Part shown: positions 50,087-59,082 of the stretch, in pieces | Layout of the letters: each line of letters starts with the position of its first letter | How positions within the stretch are numbered: the first letter of the stretch is position 1 | NCBI RefSeq assembly: GCF_001027285.1 | Contig: NZ_CP011509.1 | Span: 6,038,501 to 6,102,500, forward strand | Direction: 5' to 3' | Source of the DNA: Archangium gephyra | Lineage (GTDB): Bacteria > Myxococcota > Myxococcia > Myxococcales > Myxococcaceae | DNA: 64,000 nt | Made by a program: the position numbers and the translations under genes | Notes under the pieces: generated by a model | Told to the model about the DNA's origin: nothing | Seen by the model: the letters and a program-made list of their open reading frames with translations, nothing else | Databases searched by the model: none

Positions 50087-50376
50087 GGGGGTTCTCCTGT
50101 CGTGGAAGAGAAATCTGGTGCCGCTACCCGGGACCGCCAAGCGGGCAGGCTCGGGATCGTTCAGTTCAGCAAACCTTCCGGCGCCGATCTGTTCACCCGC
50201 CGGGCCCCCACCGGAAATGGGATGACGTGTCCCACTTCTGGGAAGCGCGCGCGGCGGGAGGGCCTCCCACCCGGGCGGACTCCCTCGGTGGCACCTCGGG
50301 ACGAGGGGAGCGCGGACTGGCATCCTCCTTGCTGAATCGTCCGGCCGGAACGCCCCACCCTCGGAGCCCGCCTCTC

Positions 50377-52794
50377 ATGGACACCTTGAGCCAGGACTTC
50401 TGGCTTGCGCTGCGCAAGCTGCGCAAGAGCCCCGGTTTCACCCTCATCGCGGTGCTCACGCTCGCGCTCGGAATGGGAGCCAACAGCGCCATCTTCAGCG
50501 TGGTGGACGCGGTGCTGCTGCGGCCCCTGCCCATGCCGGAGTCGGAGCGGCTCGTGCACGTGTACTCCGTGTCGCGCGGCAGGAATGGAGACACCTCGGC
50601 GCTCGACTTCCGCGACATGCGCGAGAAGAGCCGCTCGTTCAAGGAACTGGCGGTGGCGGACTCGACGGATCTCAGCCTCACGGGGGCGGGGGGCGAGCCC
50701 GAGCGGCTCCAGGGCACCACCGTCTCGGCGGAGTTCTTCCAGCTGCTCGGCACGCCGCCCCTGGTGGGCCGCACCTTCCTGCCGGGCGAGGACGCGCCGG
50801 GCCACAGCCGCGTCGTGGTGCTCGGCCATGCGCTCTGGCAGCGGCGCTTCGGGGGAAACCCCGAGGTGCTCGGCAAGAGCCTGGAGGTGGGGGGCGTGCC
50901 GTACACGGTGGTGGGCGTGATGCGCCCGGGCTTCGACTTCCCGTCGAGGTCCCAGCTCTGGATTCCGCTGACCTGGGAGGGGGATGTCATCGACGCGAGC
51001 AACCGTGGGGCCCACTGGCTGGACGTCTACGGGCGGCTGGCGCCGGGTGTCACGGTGGAGCAGGCCCAGGCGGAGCTGGTGGCGCTGACGCGCGAGCTGG
51101 AGGCGCAGTACCCGCGGACCAACACCGGCTTCAGCGCGGCCGTGGTCTCCTTGCAACAGTCGCTGGTGGGGGAGGTGGAGCCGGCGCTGCTGTTGTTGCT
51201 GGGCGCGGTGGGGCTGGTGCTGCTGATCGCCTGCGCCAACCTGTCCAACCTGCTGCTGGCGCGCGCGGTGAGCCGTGAGGGGGAGATCTCCGTGCGGCTG
51301 GCCCTGGGCGCCACCCCGGGCCGCATCGTGCGGCAGCTCCTGGTGGAGAGCTTCGTGCTGGCGCTGATCGGCGGGGCCGCGGGCCTGCTGGTGGCGAGCT
51401 GGGGCCTGGACGTGCTCGTCGCGCTGGGGCCCCGGGACATTCCGCGCCTGGAGCAGGTGACCATCAACGGGAAGGTGCTCGCCTTCAGCACCGGGCTGTC
51501 GCTGCTCACCGCGGTGCTCTTCGGGCTCTTCCCGGCGCTGCAGGCGGCCCGGGCCGAGCTGGGCCACTCGCTGCGCGAGGTGGGGCGCAGCAGCACTGGT
51601 GTGCGCCACCGGGCTCGCAACGTGCTCGTCGTGTCCGAGACGGCGCTGGCCGTCGTGCTGCTGGTGGCCGCGGGGCTGCTGCTCAAGAGCTTCATGCGCC
51701 TGCAGCAGGTGGATCCAGGCTTCCGCTCCGACCAGGTGCTCACGATGGATCTGGCCCTGCCCGAGAGCACGTACACGTTTGGTGGCCCGGCCACGGGGCA
51801 ATTCTACGACACGCTGCTGGAGCGGGTGCGCGCGCTGCCGGGGGTCCAGTCCGCGGCCGCGACGTTCCACCTGCCCATGGCGGGCCGCAATGTCACCACG
51901 TCGATGCGGGACCTGTCCCGGCCGGAGCCCACGCCCGAGCAGCGGCAGCTCGCGCAGGTGCGCTTCGTCACCCCGGGCTTCTTCGAGGTGATGCGCGTTC
52001 CCCTGAAGCGGGGCCGCCTGCTCACCACCCAGGACGGGGAGCAGGGGCAGCGGGCTGTCCTCATCAGCGAGGAGGCCGCGCGGCGCTACTGGCCCGGGGA
52101 GGATCCGCTGGGCCGCACCATCGAGATTGGAATGAGCTTCGGCAATGGGGAGATGGGCGGCCAGGTGGTGGGCGTGGTGGGCAATGTCCGTCACCAGGGC
52201 ATGGCCACGGAGCCCTTCCCCGAGGTGTACATCCCCTTCGGGCAGGCCCGCGCCAACAACATGAGCCTCGTGGTGCGCACCGCGGGCGAGCCGCTCGCGC
52301 TGGCCTCCTCCGTGCGTGCCGAGGTGCATGCGCTGGACAAGAACCTGCCCGTGGCCCATGTGCGCACGCTCGAGAACATCCTCGGTGACGCGGTGGCCCA
52401 GCCCCGCTTCCTGATGGCGCTGGTGGCCACCTTCGCGGGCCTGGCGCTCGTGCTCGCCGCGATGGGCCTCTATGGCGTCGTGACCTTCGCCGTCTCCCAG
52501 CGCACGCGCGAGCTCGGCATCCGCATGGCCCTCGGCGCGGATGCGCGCTCCGTCCTGCGGCTGGTCATCGGACAGTACCTCCAGCTCACCGCCGCGGGCG
52601 TGGCGCTGGGGCTCGCCCTGGCCTTCGTGGCCAGCCGGTTGCTGGCGGGCCTGCTCTACTCCGTCCAGGCCGCCGACCCGTGGGCCTACGCCGGTGTGAC
52701 GGTGCTCCTGGTGGGCGTGGCCTTCGTCGCCAGCTTCCTGCCCGCGTACCGCGCCACCCGGATCGATCCGGTCATCGCGCTCAAGCACGACTAG
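50377..52794 (+). CDS. ADOP-family (MacB/FtsX-like) ABC permease
   Basis: 805 aa with the duplicated FtsX architecture of orphan ADOP permeases. FTLIAVLTLALGMGANSAIF opens each periplasmic MacB_PCD domain; the FtsX helices follow (ALLLLLGAVGLVLLIACANL, LLLARAVSREGEISVRLALG, and a second set ending VLLVGVAFVASFLPAYRATR). The PCD (RPLPMPESERLVHVYSVSRG, WPGEDPLGRTIEIG) is repeated. These permeases work with unlinked ATPases; here no ATPase gene adjoins. Role probably in export or lipoprotein sorting across the inner membrane. Start 50377. Confidence 0.88.
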   Translation: MDTLSQDFWLALRKLRKSPGFTLIAVLTLALGMGANSAIFSVVDAVLLRPLPMPESERLVHVYSVSRGRNGDTSALDFRDMREKSRSFKELAVADSTDLSLTGAGGEPERLQGTTVSAEFFQLLGTPPLVGRTFLPGEDAPGHSRVVVLGHALWQRRFGGNPEVLGKSLEVGGVPYTVVGVMRPGFDFPSRSQLWIPLTWEGDVIDASNRGAHWLDVYGRLAPGVTVEQAQAELVALTRELEAQYPRTNTGFSAAVVSLQQSLVGEVEPALLLLLGAVGLVLLIACANLSNLLLARAVSREGEISVRLALGATPGRIVRQLLVESFVLALIGGAAGLLVASWGLDVLVALGPRDIPRLEQVTINGKVLAFSTGLSLLTAVLFGLFPALQAARAELGHSLREVGRSSTGVRHRARNVLVVSETALAVVLLVAAGLLLKSFMRLQQVDPGFRSDQVLTMDLALPESTYTFGGPATGQFYDTLLERVRALPGVQSAAATFHLPMAGRNVTTSMRDLSRPEPTPEQRQLAQVRFVTPGFFEVMRVPLKRGRLLTTQDGEQGQRAVLISEEAARRYWPGEDPLGRTIEIGMSFGNGEMGGQVVGVVGNVRHQGMATEPFPEVYIPFGQARANNMSLVVRTAGEPLALASSVRAEVHALDKNLPVAHVRTLENILGDAVAQPRFLMALVATFAGLALVLAAMGLYGVVTFAVSQRTRELGIRMALGADARSVLRLVIGQYLQLTAAGVALGLALAFVASRLLAGLLYSVQAADPWAYAGVTVLLVGVAFVASFLPAYRATRIDPVIALKHD

Positions 52795-52811
52795 GGGTTA
52801 GAAATGGCCCC

Positions 52812-53918
52812 ATGAAAAGAACCCTGCCGCGCCGGTTGCTGCTGTCCCTGGGCGTGTTGTTGGTCTTCACCGTGAGTGGCGTGGGCATTGGCGGCTGCAT
52901 CTTCTCCGCTCCCACGTGGAAGGGGCCGAAGACGGACCACTTCGATGGGGAGCGCTTCGTCAACCTGGAGCCCCGGGAGCAGCGGGGGAGCTTCCTGGAC
53001 TGGCAGCTGAACCGGAAGCCGGGCCCGTGGAAGGAGTGGCGTGACGTGCCTCCCGGTCCGCCGCCCCCCGAGCGCGTGGCCCGCGGCGGTCTGCGGGTGA
53101 CGTTCATCAACCACGCCACGGTGCTGCTGCAACTGGACGGGCTCAACATCCTCACGGACCCCATCTACAGCGAGCGCTGCAGCCCGGTCTCCTTCGCGGG
53201 GCCCAGGCGCGTGCGGCCGCCGGGCATCCGCTTCGAGGATCTGCCCCCCATCGACGTGGTGGTGCTCAGCCACAACCACTATGACCACATGGACGTGGCC
53301 ACGCTGCGGCGGCTGCAGGAGAAGTTCCCCGGGCTGCGCGTCTTCGCGGGCCTGGGCAACCGCGCCTTCCTCGAGGGCAAGGGCCTGAAGCAGGTGACGG
53401 AGGTGGACTGGTGGCAGGAGTTCCCCCTGGGCCCGGAGGTGACGCTGGTGAGCGCGCGCACCCAGCACTTCTCCAACCGGGGCCTGTTCGATCGCGGCGG
53501 CACGCTGTGGACGGGCTACGTCTTCCGGGGCCCGCATGGGGCCACCTACTTCGCGGGAGACACCGGCTGGGGCCGGCAGTTCGCCGAGGCCCGTGAGCGC
53601 TTGGGTCCCATGCGTCTGGCGGTGCTGCCCATCGGCGCCTACAAGCCCGAGTGGTTCATGTCCCCGGTCCACGTGTCGCCGGGCGAGGCCGTCCAGGCCA
53701 GCGTGGACCTGGGGGCGCGCTACAGCGTCCCCATGCACTACGGCACCTTCCAGCTCGCGGACGATGGCGAGGAGGAGCCGGTGGAGGACCTGAAGCGCGC
53801 GCTGGGAGAGCGGGGAGGGCAGGCTCCCGAGTGGTGGGTGCTGGGCTTCGGCGAGGGGCGGGACGTTCCTCCCGTGGAGTCCGCCCCCGCTCCGGTGGTG
53901 CCCGCGTCCACGCCGTGA
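52812..53918 (+). CDS. MBL-fold metallohydrolase lipoprotein (NAPE-PLD-like)
   Basis: 368 aa. Lipobox-like GVGIGGC after a membrane segment. Metallo-beta-lactamase motifs: HATVLLQLDGLNILTDPIYS, SHNHYDHMD (HxHxDH), YFAGDTGW, LPIGAYKPEWFM and MHYGTF follow the UlaG/NAPE-PLD class of phosphodiesterases, so a phospholipid-like substrate is plausible. The gene starts 17 bases after the permease stop and is probably cotranscribed with it. Outer surface or periplasm. Confidence 0.85.
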   Translation: MKRTLPRRLLLSLGVLLVFTVSGVGIGGCIFSAPTWKGPKTDHFDGERFVNLEPREQRGSFLDWQLNRKPGPWKEWRDVPPGPPPPERVARGGLRVTFINHATVLLQLDGLNILTDPIYSERCSPVSFAGPRRVRPPGIRFEDLPPIDVVVLSHNHYDHMDVATLRRLQEKFPGLRVFAGLGNRAFLEGKGLKQVTEVDWWQEFPLGPEVTLVSARTQHFSNRGLFDRGGTLWTGYVFRGPHGATYFAGDTGWGRQFAEARERLGPMRLAVLPIGAYKPEWFMSPVHVSPGEAVQASVDLGARYSVPMHYGTFQLADDGEEEPVEDLKRALGERGGQAPEWWVLGFGEGRDVPPVESAPAPVVPASTP

Positions 53919-53936
53919 GCGCGGCGCCCCGGGCCC

Positions 53937-54557
53937 TCACTCCCAGGAGAAATCACAGGCGACGCCGAGCCCTTCCGTCTCGCGTCCGGCGGCCTGGAAG
54001 GTCTGGACGCGCGAGGCCTCGAGCACGCCCTGCAGCATGCCGGCGTAGACGGGAGGGGGCAGGAAGCTCAACCCGACGGACAGCGTTCCCCGCTGGGGTC
54101 CGCTCCACGCCACCTTCATCTCCCCGAAGCTCACCGCCACACGGTATCCGGTGGGCATGTGGTCGATCATGGGCCTGGGGCGGCCGTGCGCCATCATCAG
54201 CATGGCCTTGCCCGTCACGGACCCGAGGAAGTCCGAGATGCTCCGCCGCCCCACCTGCCGCAGCGCGGCCTCGCCACTTCCGTAGTGCCGGGCGAGGGTG
54301 GGGAGCGCGGTGAGCAGGAGCTGGGACTGGACACGGACGGAGTAGCTGAAGAAGTCCACGAAGCGCTCGTGGCCAGAGGCCTCCAGGCAGCGCCCCACCA
54401 GCGTCTCGTCTCCCAGGGAGCGAAAGCTCTCCAGCATGCCGCGGAAGAACATGCCTCGCACGGTGTGCTCGGGCTGCACGAACGCCATGCGCCGCTCCAG
54501 GTCCTGGAGCCAGAACTCCAGCGGCTTCGTGCCTCCCTCGTTCTCGCTACCGTCCAT
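53937..54557 (-). CDS. DUF2378 / TIGR02265 family protein
   Basis: 206 aa. A Myxococcales-restricted paralogous family. Seen: MRRM..QPEHTVRGMFFRGMLES, LGDETLVGRCLEASG, FVDFFSYSVRVQSQLLLTA, GKAMLMMAHGRP and WSGPQRGTLSVGLSFLPPPV. Soluble, no catalytic motif known. Last gene of the P450-GNAT-DUF2378 set (8-base gap after GNAT). ATG 54557 with AGGA at the right spacing is preferred over 54593. Confidence 0.85.
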   Translation of the reverse strand: MDGSENEGGTKPLEFWLQDLERRMAFVQPEHTVRGMFFRGMLESFRSLGDETLVGRCLEASGHERFVDFFSYSVRVQSQLLLTALPTLARHYGSGEAALRQVGRRSISDFLGSVTGKAMLMMAHGRPRPMIDHMPTGYRVAVSFGEMKVAWSGPQRGTLSVGLSFLPPPVYAGMLQGVLEASRVQTFQAAGRETEGLGVACDFSWE

Positions 54558-54565
54558 GGGTCCTT

Positions 54566-55138
54566 TCAGGAGGAGGCGGGGCCCGGCCGCCACTCCGGCC
54601 GCAGCAGCCCGTACAGCACCGCGTCCTGTATCTCGCCGTTGAGGAAGTAGCGCTCACGCTGGTAGCCCTCGCGCTGGAAGCCCAGGCCCTCGAGCACCTG
54701 CAGGGAGCTCGTGTTGCGTGGGTCCACGTCCGCCTCCAGCCGGTGCAGCTCGAGCGAGGTGAAGCCGAACTCCACCAGCCGGCCCACCGCCTCCCGCCCG
54801 TAGCCGTGGCCCCAGTGCGCGCGATTCAGCGCATAACCCAGACTCGCGCGCCGGTGCTGCCCGCTCAGGTCCGACAGGGTGCAGGTGCCGATGATCCGGT
54901 CGTCCTCGCGCCGGGCGAAGCCCCAGTTGAAGAGCGAGCGCTCGGCGAAGTACTTGTGGATGTTCCCCAACAGCTTCTCCGCCTGGGCCCGCTCGGTGTA
55001 CGCGGACCAGCTCCAATAGCGCGTCACCTCGGGGTGGGAGAAGAGCTCGAAGAGCGCGGGGATGTCCGCCTCCGTCATCCAGCGCAGGCGCAGGCGGGGC
55101 GTCTCCAGGGTGGGCAGGCTCGAGGCACCGGTGAGCAT
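54566..55138 (-). CDS. GNAT-family N-acetyltransferase (RimJ/RimL-like)
   Basis: 190 aa. LETPRLRLRWMTEADIPALF at the N-terminus, IGTCTLSDLSGQHRRASLGY, the acetyl-CoA loop NRAHWGHGYGREAVG and LHRLEADVDPRNTSSLQVLE are the RimJ/L pattern, used for N-terminal or small-molecule amine acetylation. Start 55138 is the first ATG of the frame. It sits 13 bases after the P450 stop. Confidence 0.88.
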   Translation of the reverse strand: MLTGASSLPTLETPRLRLRWMTEADIPALFELFSHPEVTRYWSWSAYTERAQAEKLLGNIHKYFAERSLFNWGFARREDDRIIGTCTLSDLSGQHRRASLGYALNRAHWGHGYGREAVGRLVEFGFTSLELHRLEADVDPRNTSSLQVLEGLGFQREGYQRERYFLNGEIQDAVLYGLLRPEWRPGPASS

Positions 55139-55151
55139 GAGATCCCCCAGT

Positions 55152-56537
55152 CTAGGGCGCGTGGGGCTTCAGGTGTACCCACACCCCGTTCTTCGCGCGG
55201 ATGCTGGTGCCGATGTGCACCTGGGCTTCCCGTCCCGGGACGGCGGACACGTCGTAGCGCTGGGCGATGCGGGCGAGGATGTGCTGCCCCTCCATCAACG
55301 AGAACTCCTTGCCGATGCACAGCCGCTGGCCGGCGCCGAAGGGCATCCACGCCTGCTTGTGCCGCCCCTCGGAGCGCTCCGGGGTGAAGCGATCCGGATC
55401 GAAGCGCTGCGGCTCCTCCCAGACGCCCGGGTGGTGGTGGATGAGGTGCGTGAAGACCACCACCATCTTCCCCGCCGGAATCTGGAAGCCGTCGAGCTCG
55501 TCCTCCTCCGACGACGTGCGGGGAATCCAATACGAGGGCGAGTACAGCCGGAGCGCCTCCTGCAACACGTTGCGGGCGTAGCCGAGCTGGCGCAGATCCG
55601 CGAAGCCGGGCACCCGCTGGCCCAGCACCTCCCGCACCTCCGTGCGCAGCCGTTGGAAGGACTCCGGGTGGCGCGTCATGAGATGGAAGGCCCAGGCCAG
55701 GCCCACCGCGGTGGTCTCGTACCCGGCGACGAAGAGCGACACCGCCTCGTCGCGCAGCTGTGCGTTGGTCATCCGCTCGCCGGACTCCCCATCCACCGCG
55801 TGCAGCAGCAGGGAGAGCAGGTTGTCCTCCTCGGAGCGCTGCCGTCCCCGCTCGATGACCCGCAGGACGACCTCGTCGATGTAGCGGATCGCCTCCCGGT
55901 AGCGGGCCCGGCCCGGCACGGGCAGCCACTCGGGCAGGGACTTCGTCACCATCCCCTGCATCATGTAGTCGATGATGTAGGCCAGCGCCTGGGCCACCTG
56001 CTTCGCCTCGTCCGCCTCCAACCCGCTGCCGAACATCGCCCGGACCATCACGTTCATGGTCATCTGGGAGAAGGCCTCGGCGATGTCGAAGGGCTCGCCC
56101 GTCCGGGCCGCCGGCTCCCAGCCCGCCAGGCTCTCGTCGATGGCCGCCACCATCTTCTCCGTCAGGGCGATCAGCCGCTGCTGGTGGAACGCGGGCTGGA
56201 TCATCCGCCGCTGCCGCTTCCAGAAGTCCCCCTCGCTCACCGGCAGACCGTTGCCCAGGAAGGTCCGCATCGACTCCCAGAGGGCCCCGCCCTTGAAGTA
56301 CTTGCGCGCGTGGTCCACCAGCACGTGCTGCACATGCCGCGGATGGCTCAGGATGATGGCGTCGGTGAAGCCCAGATCCAGGGTGTAGATGTCGCCATGC
56401 CGCTGGCGGGCCGCCTCCAGGAAGTCGAGGCGCTTGCTGAGCAGCCCGGGCAGTGCACCGACGAGAGGCACGCCCGACACCTTCGGTGGCAAGGGAAGTG
56501 CCTGCTGCTTCAAGACCGCGGATCCGTCATGGCTCAT
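55152..56537 (-). CDS. cytochrome P450
   Basis: 461 aa. Heme signature FGAGQRLCIGKEF with axial Cys407; I-helix VAGYETTAVG (oxygen-activating A/GxxTT); K-helix EALRLYSP (ExxR). No N-terminal membrane helix, so a soluble class-I bacterial enzyme. First gene of the P450-GNAT-DUF2378 operon, which might modify a small molecule; no substrate can be inferred. Start 56537, the most plausible ATG; the frame extends upstream into unrelated sequence. Confidence 0.9.
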   Translation of the reverse strand: MSHDGSAVLKQQALPLPPKVSGVPLVGALPGLLSKRLDFLEAARQRHGDIYTLDLGFTDAIILSHPRHVQHVLVDHARKYFKGGALWESMRTFLGNGLPVSEGDFWKRQRRMIQPAFHQQRLIALTEKMVAAIDESLAGWEPAARTGEPFDIAEAFSQMTMNVMVRAMFGSGLEADEAKQVAQALAYIIDYMMQGMVTKSLPEWLPVPGRARYREAIRYIDEVVLRVIERGRQRSEEDNLLSLLLHAVDGESGERMTNAQLRDEAVSLFVAGYETTAVGLAWAFHLMTRHPESFQRLRTEVREVLGQRVPGFADLRQLGYARNVLQEALRLYSPSYWIPRTSSEEDELDGFQIPAGKMVVVFTHLIHHHPGVWEEPQRFDPDRFTPERSEGRHKQAWMPFGAGQRLCIGKEFSLMEGQHILARIAQRYDVSAVPGREAQVHIGTSIRAKNGVWVHLKPHAP

Positions 56538-56663
56538 GGAATGTCCCCCCGATACTTCATGAGTGCACCAGCGTGGTGTGCCGATATCTACCAGGGAATG
56601 GGCTTGCGGTTGCAGAAGCAGCAGCCGGTGGGCCCTCCGGGAGGGAGTGTAGCAGGGGGGCCA

Positions 56664-57924
56664 GGGTTGTCGGCCGTCCTGGGTGTGGGTCTTCGTCACT
56701 GCTTTCCTGTGAAGAGGCGCACAGCAAGCGTCCGGTGCGCGGCGCAGATTGAATCGATGACCCATTCCCTTCCAACACTGGCCCGGCAGGTGAAGGAGCT
56801 GGAGCGCCAGCTTCGCCAGAAGGACAAGGCGTTGGCGGAGGCGGTGGCACTGCTCGAGTTGCTCACGCAGGTCTCCGGTTCCCAGCGAGGAGGGCGTGGC
56901 CGATTCCATGGGGTGGACGAGCGGAGCAGGGTGTTGGCCCTGGTCGAGCGCACCACGCGACGGGGTGCGCGGCAGGAAGCGGTGTGCCGCGTGTTGGGCC
57001 TCTCCGCCCGGACGGTGCAGCGCTGGCGCGAGGCCCGGCATGCCGAGGACAAGCGGACCTCCTCACACCGCCAACCTCCCAATCGTCTCTCTGCTCAGGA
57101 GCGGTGGCTCGCGTTGGAGTTGCTCCGCTTCGCGAGGCATCGCGGCCTCTCTCCACGCCAGCTCGTTCCTCGTCTGGCGGATCAGGGCATCTACGTCGCT
57201 TCCGAGTCCACCTTCTACCGGCTCGTCCGGGCCGAGCGGCTCTCCCGTCCGGCTCCCCGTCCACGGTCTCCGCCGGTCCATGTGGCCCGGGCGCCCAACC
57301 AGATCTGGAGCTGGGACATCACCTACCTCCAGGGCCCGGTGCGAGGCCCCTTCCTCTACCTGTACCTCGTCATGGATCTCTACAGCCGCCGCATCATGGG
57401 CTGGCGTGTCCACGCGGAGGAGAGCGCACGGCACGCCGCACGGCTCATCCACGAGGCGTGCGCGGCGCATGGTGTGGATTCCGGGGGACTGGTGCTTCGC
57501 TCCGACAACGGAGGGCCCATGCGGGGCGCCACCCTGCAGTACACGCTCAGGTGTCTGGGAATCCTTCCATCCTTCAGCCGTCCCGGCGTGAGCAACGACA
57601 ATCCCTTTTCCGAGGCGCTCTTCCGCACGCTCAAGGTCAGTCCCTCCTATCCCCGTCAGGGTTTCGCCTCGTGCACGGAGGCGCGCAGGTGGGTGACTCG
57701 CTTCGTGGCCTGGTACAACGGAGAGCACCTCCACAGTGGACTGGGTTTCGTCACACCGGAGGACAGGTATTCGGGCCGGGACAAATCCTTGCTCGTCCAA
57801 CGACGGGCCGTGTACGCGCAAGCCCGCCGTGCGGCACCGCACCGCTGGTCGCACCCACCACGGCCTTGGGAGCGAGCGGGTCCTGTCTTGCTTGCTTCCG
57901 CAATGGTTTCGCGGACGACAACCC
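56664..57924 (+). mobile_element. IS3-like insertion sequence
   Basis: Encodes an IS3-type transposase and is bounded by imperfect inverted ends: GGGTTGTCG at 56664-56672 and its complement CGACAACCC at 57916-57924, about 1.26 kb apart, the size of an IS3 element. The outermost bases cannot be fixed by eye and no flanking direct repeat was confirmed. The element sits between the P450 operon and the GH19 gene. Confidence 0.55.
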
Positions 57925-58145
57925 CCTTGCAATTCACCGCCATCACCGGCCCCCGTCTGAAACGAGGGCCTCTCACGGAGTTCTCCGCCGGGTCTCCACT
58001 CTCGGAGTGTCAGGCTATTTGTCGTGAAGCTGACAATCACTTGCCGGCCAACGCTTCACCCTCTTGCGAGAGGCCCGGCGGAGAACCCCATGAGTCAAGT
58101 GCGAGGCATTGCAGGAGATACCTCTTCGATGGAGCTGTCCCCTGA
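56757..58145 (+). CDS. IS3-family transposase
   Basis: 462 aa. N-terminal coiled-coil/HTH (ARQVKELERQLRQKDKALAE, ARQEAVCRVLGLSARTVQRW) then an rve-type integrase core: SWDITYLQG, VLRSDNGGP, NPFSEALFRTLK supply the D-D-E triad; MGWRVHAEESA and VTPEDRYSGRDKSLL are as in IS3 members. Normal IS3 proteins end about WSHPPRPWERAGPV (about residue 375); here the frame continues about 70 residues past the inverted end and 56 bases into the next gene, indicating a lost stop or fusion to flanking sequence. Start ATG 56757. Confidence 0.8.
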   Translation: MTHSLPTLARQVKELERQLRQKDKALAEAVALLELLTQVSGSQRGGRGRFHGVDERSRVLALVERTTRRGARQEAVCRVLGLSARTVQRWREARHAEDKRTSSHRQPPNRLSAQERWLALELLRFARHRGLSPRQLVPRLADQGIYVASESTFYRLVRAERLSRPAPRPRSPPVHVARAPNQIWSWDITYLQGPVRGPFLYLYLVMDLYSRRIMGWRVHAEESARHAARLIHEACAAHGVDSGGLVLRSDNGGPMRGATLQYTLRCLGILPSFSRPGVSNDNPFSEALFRTLKVSPSYPRQGFASCTEARRWVTRFVAWYNGEHLHSGLGFVTPEDRYSGRDKSLLVQRRAVYAQARRAAPHRWSHPPRPWERAGPVLLASAMVSRTTTPLQFTAITGPRLKRGPLTEFSAGSPLSECQAICREADNHLPANASPSCERPGGEPHESSARHCRRYLFDGAVP

Positions 58146-58944
58146 GCGGGGGTCCTTGAGCCTCCCACGAGAGGAGTTGCGGCTCGGAGCCCAGGGGGCG
58201 GCGGTGAAGCTCCTGCAGCGGGCCCTGGTCGAGCTGGGGTTTCTGCCCTCGCAGCCGGGCAGTGTGGATGGGGATTTCGGCCCCAAGACCAAGGCGGCGC
58301 TCGAGGCCTTCCAGGCCACCGAGAAGCTGCCCAGGGATGGTGCCTACACCCAGAAGGCGCGTGAGGCTTTCGAGCGGCGGAGGAGCGGCGGAGGAGGTGG
58401 CCTGTCGATGGCCCAGCTGTGCACCATCATGCCCCGCCTCAAACCAGACAAGGCGGCGCAGTATCTGCCCTTCCTCAACGCGGCGATGAACGAGGCGGAG
58501 ATCAACACCTCGCTGCGGCGGGCCGCCTTCCTGGCCCAGCTCGCGCACGAGAGTGCCCAGCTGCGCTTCTTCGAGGAGCTCGCCTCGGGCGAGGCCTACG
58601 AGGGGCGGAGGGACCTGGGAAACACCCAGAAGGGAGACGGCGTCCGCTACAAGGGCCGGGGTCCCATCCAGCTCACCGGCCGCAACAACTATCGCAAGGC
58701 GGGGCTGGCGCTGGGGCTGGATTTGGAAGGCTTTCCCCAGCGCGCGGCGGACCCGGACGTGGGCTTCCGCGTGGCGGGCTGGTTCTGGAAGAGCAACGGA
58801 CTCAATCCGCTCGCGGACGCGGGCTGCTTCGACGCCATCACCCGCCGCATCAACGGGGGGTACAACGGCAAGGCGGATCGTGATGCCCACTACCGCGGCG
58901 CCCTCCAGGTGCTCGGGGACGGGCAGCCCCTGAAGAGCGTCTGA
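58090..58944 (+). CDS. peptidoglycan-binding GH19 muramidase/chitinase-like
   Basis: 284 aa. Residues about 35-95 are a peptidoglycan-binding domain (LRLGAQGAAVKLLQRALVEL, DGDFGPKTKAALEAFQ); the C-terminal 170 residues are a GH19 lysozyme/chitinase-like domain: AFLAQLAHESAQLRFFEE (catalytic Glu), YKGRGPIQLTGRNNY, FPQRAADPDVGFRVAGWFW and RINGGYNG. Phage endolysins and bacterial autolysins share this. No signal peptide, so export is unexplained (type VI-like or holin-dependent). Start ambiguous: 58024 (GTG), 58090 or 58129; the IS tail overlaps it. Confidence 0.8.
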   Translation: MSQVRGIAGDTSSMELSPERGSLSLPREELRLGAQGAAVKLLQRALVELGFLPSQPGSVDGDFGPKTKAALEAFQATEKLPRDGAYTQKAREAFERRRSGGGGGLSMAQLCTIMPRLKPDKAAQYLPFLNAAMNEAEINTSLRRAAFLAQLAHESAQLRFFEELASGEAYEGRRDLGNTQKGDGVRYKGRGPIQLTGRNNYRKAGLALGLDLEGFPQRAADPDVGFRVAGWFWKSNGLNPLADAGCFDAITRRINGGYNGKADRDAHYRGALQVLGDGQPLKSV

Positions 58945-59082
58945 GCCGTCCTCTTCCATCCTTTTCAATGTGAGTCTTCTGGCGACGCCCCCATGTTGTC
59001 TGTCGTTGGTGCGCGGCCATCCCCGGGGGCAGGAGGGCCGATTGGCGATGTGGAGTAGCACTCATCGGAGCTGGAGGGAATC

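Noticed and set aside
55062..58145. A 1027-aa frame on the + strand running from the GNAT gene into the transposase.
   Set aside because: Only the part from 56757 (the IS3 transposase) has family motifs; the rest lies antisense to the P450 and GNAT genes.
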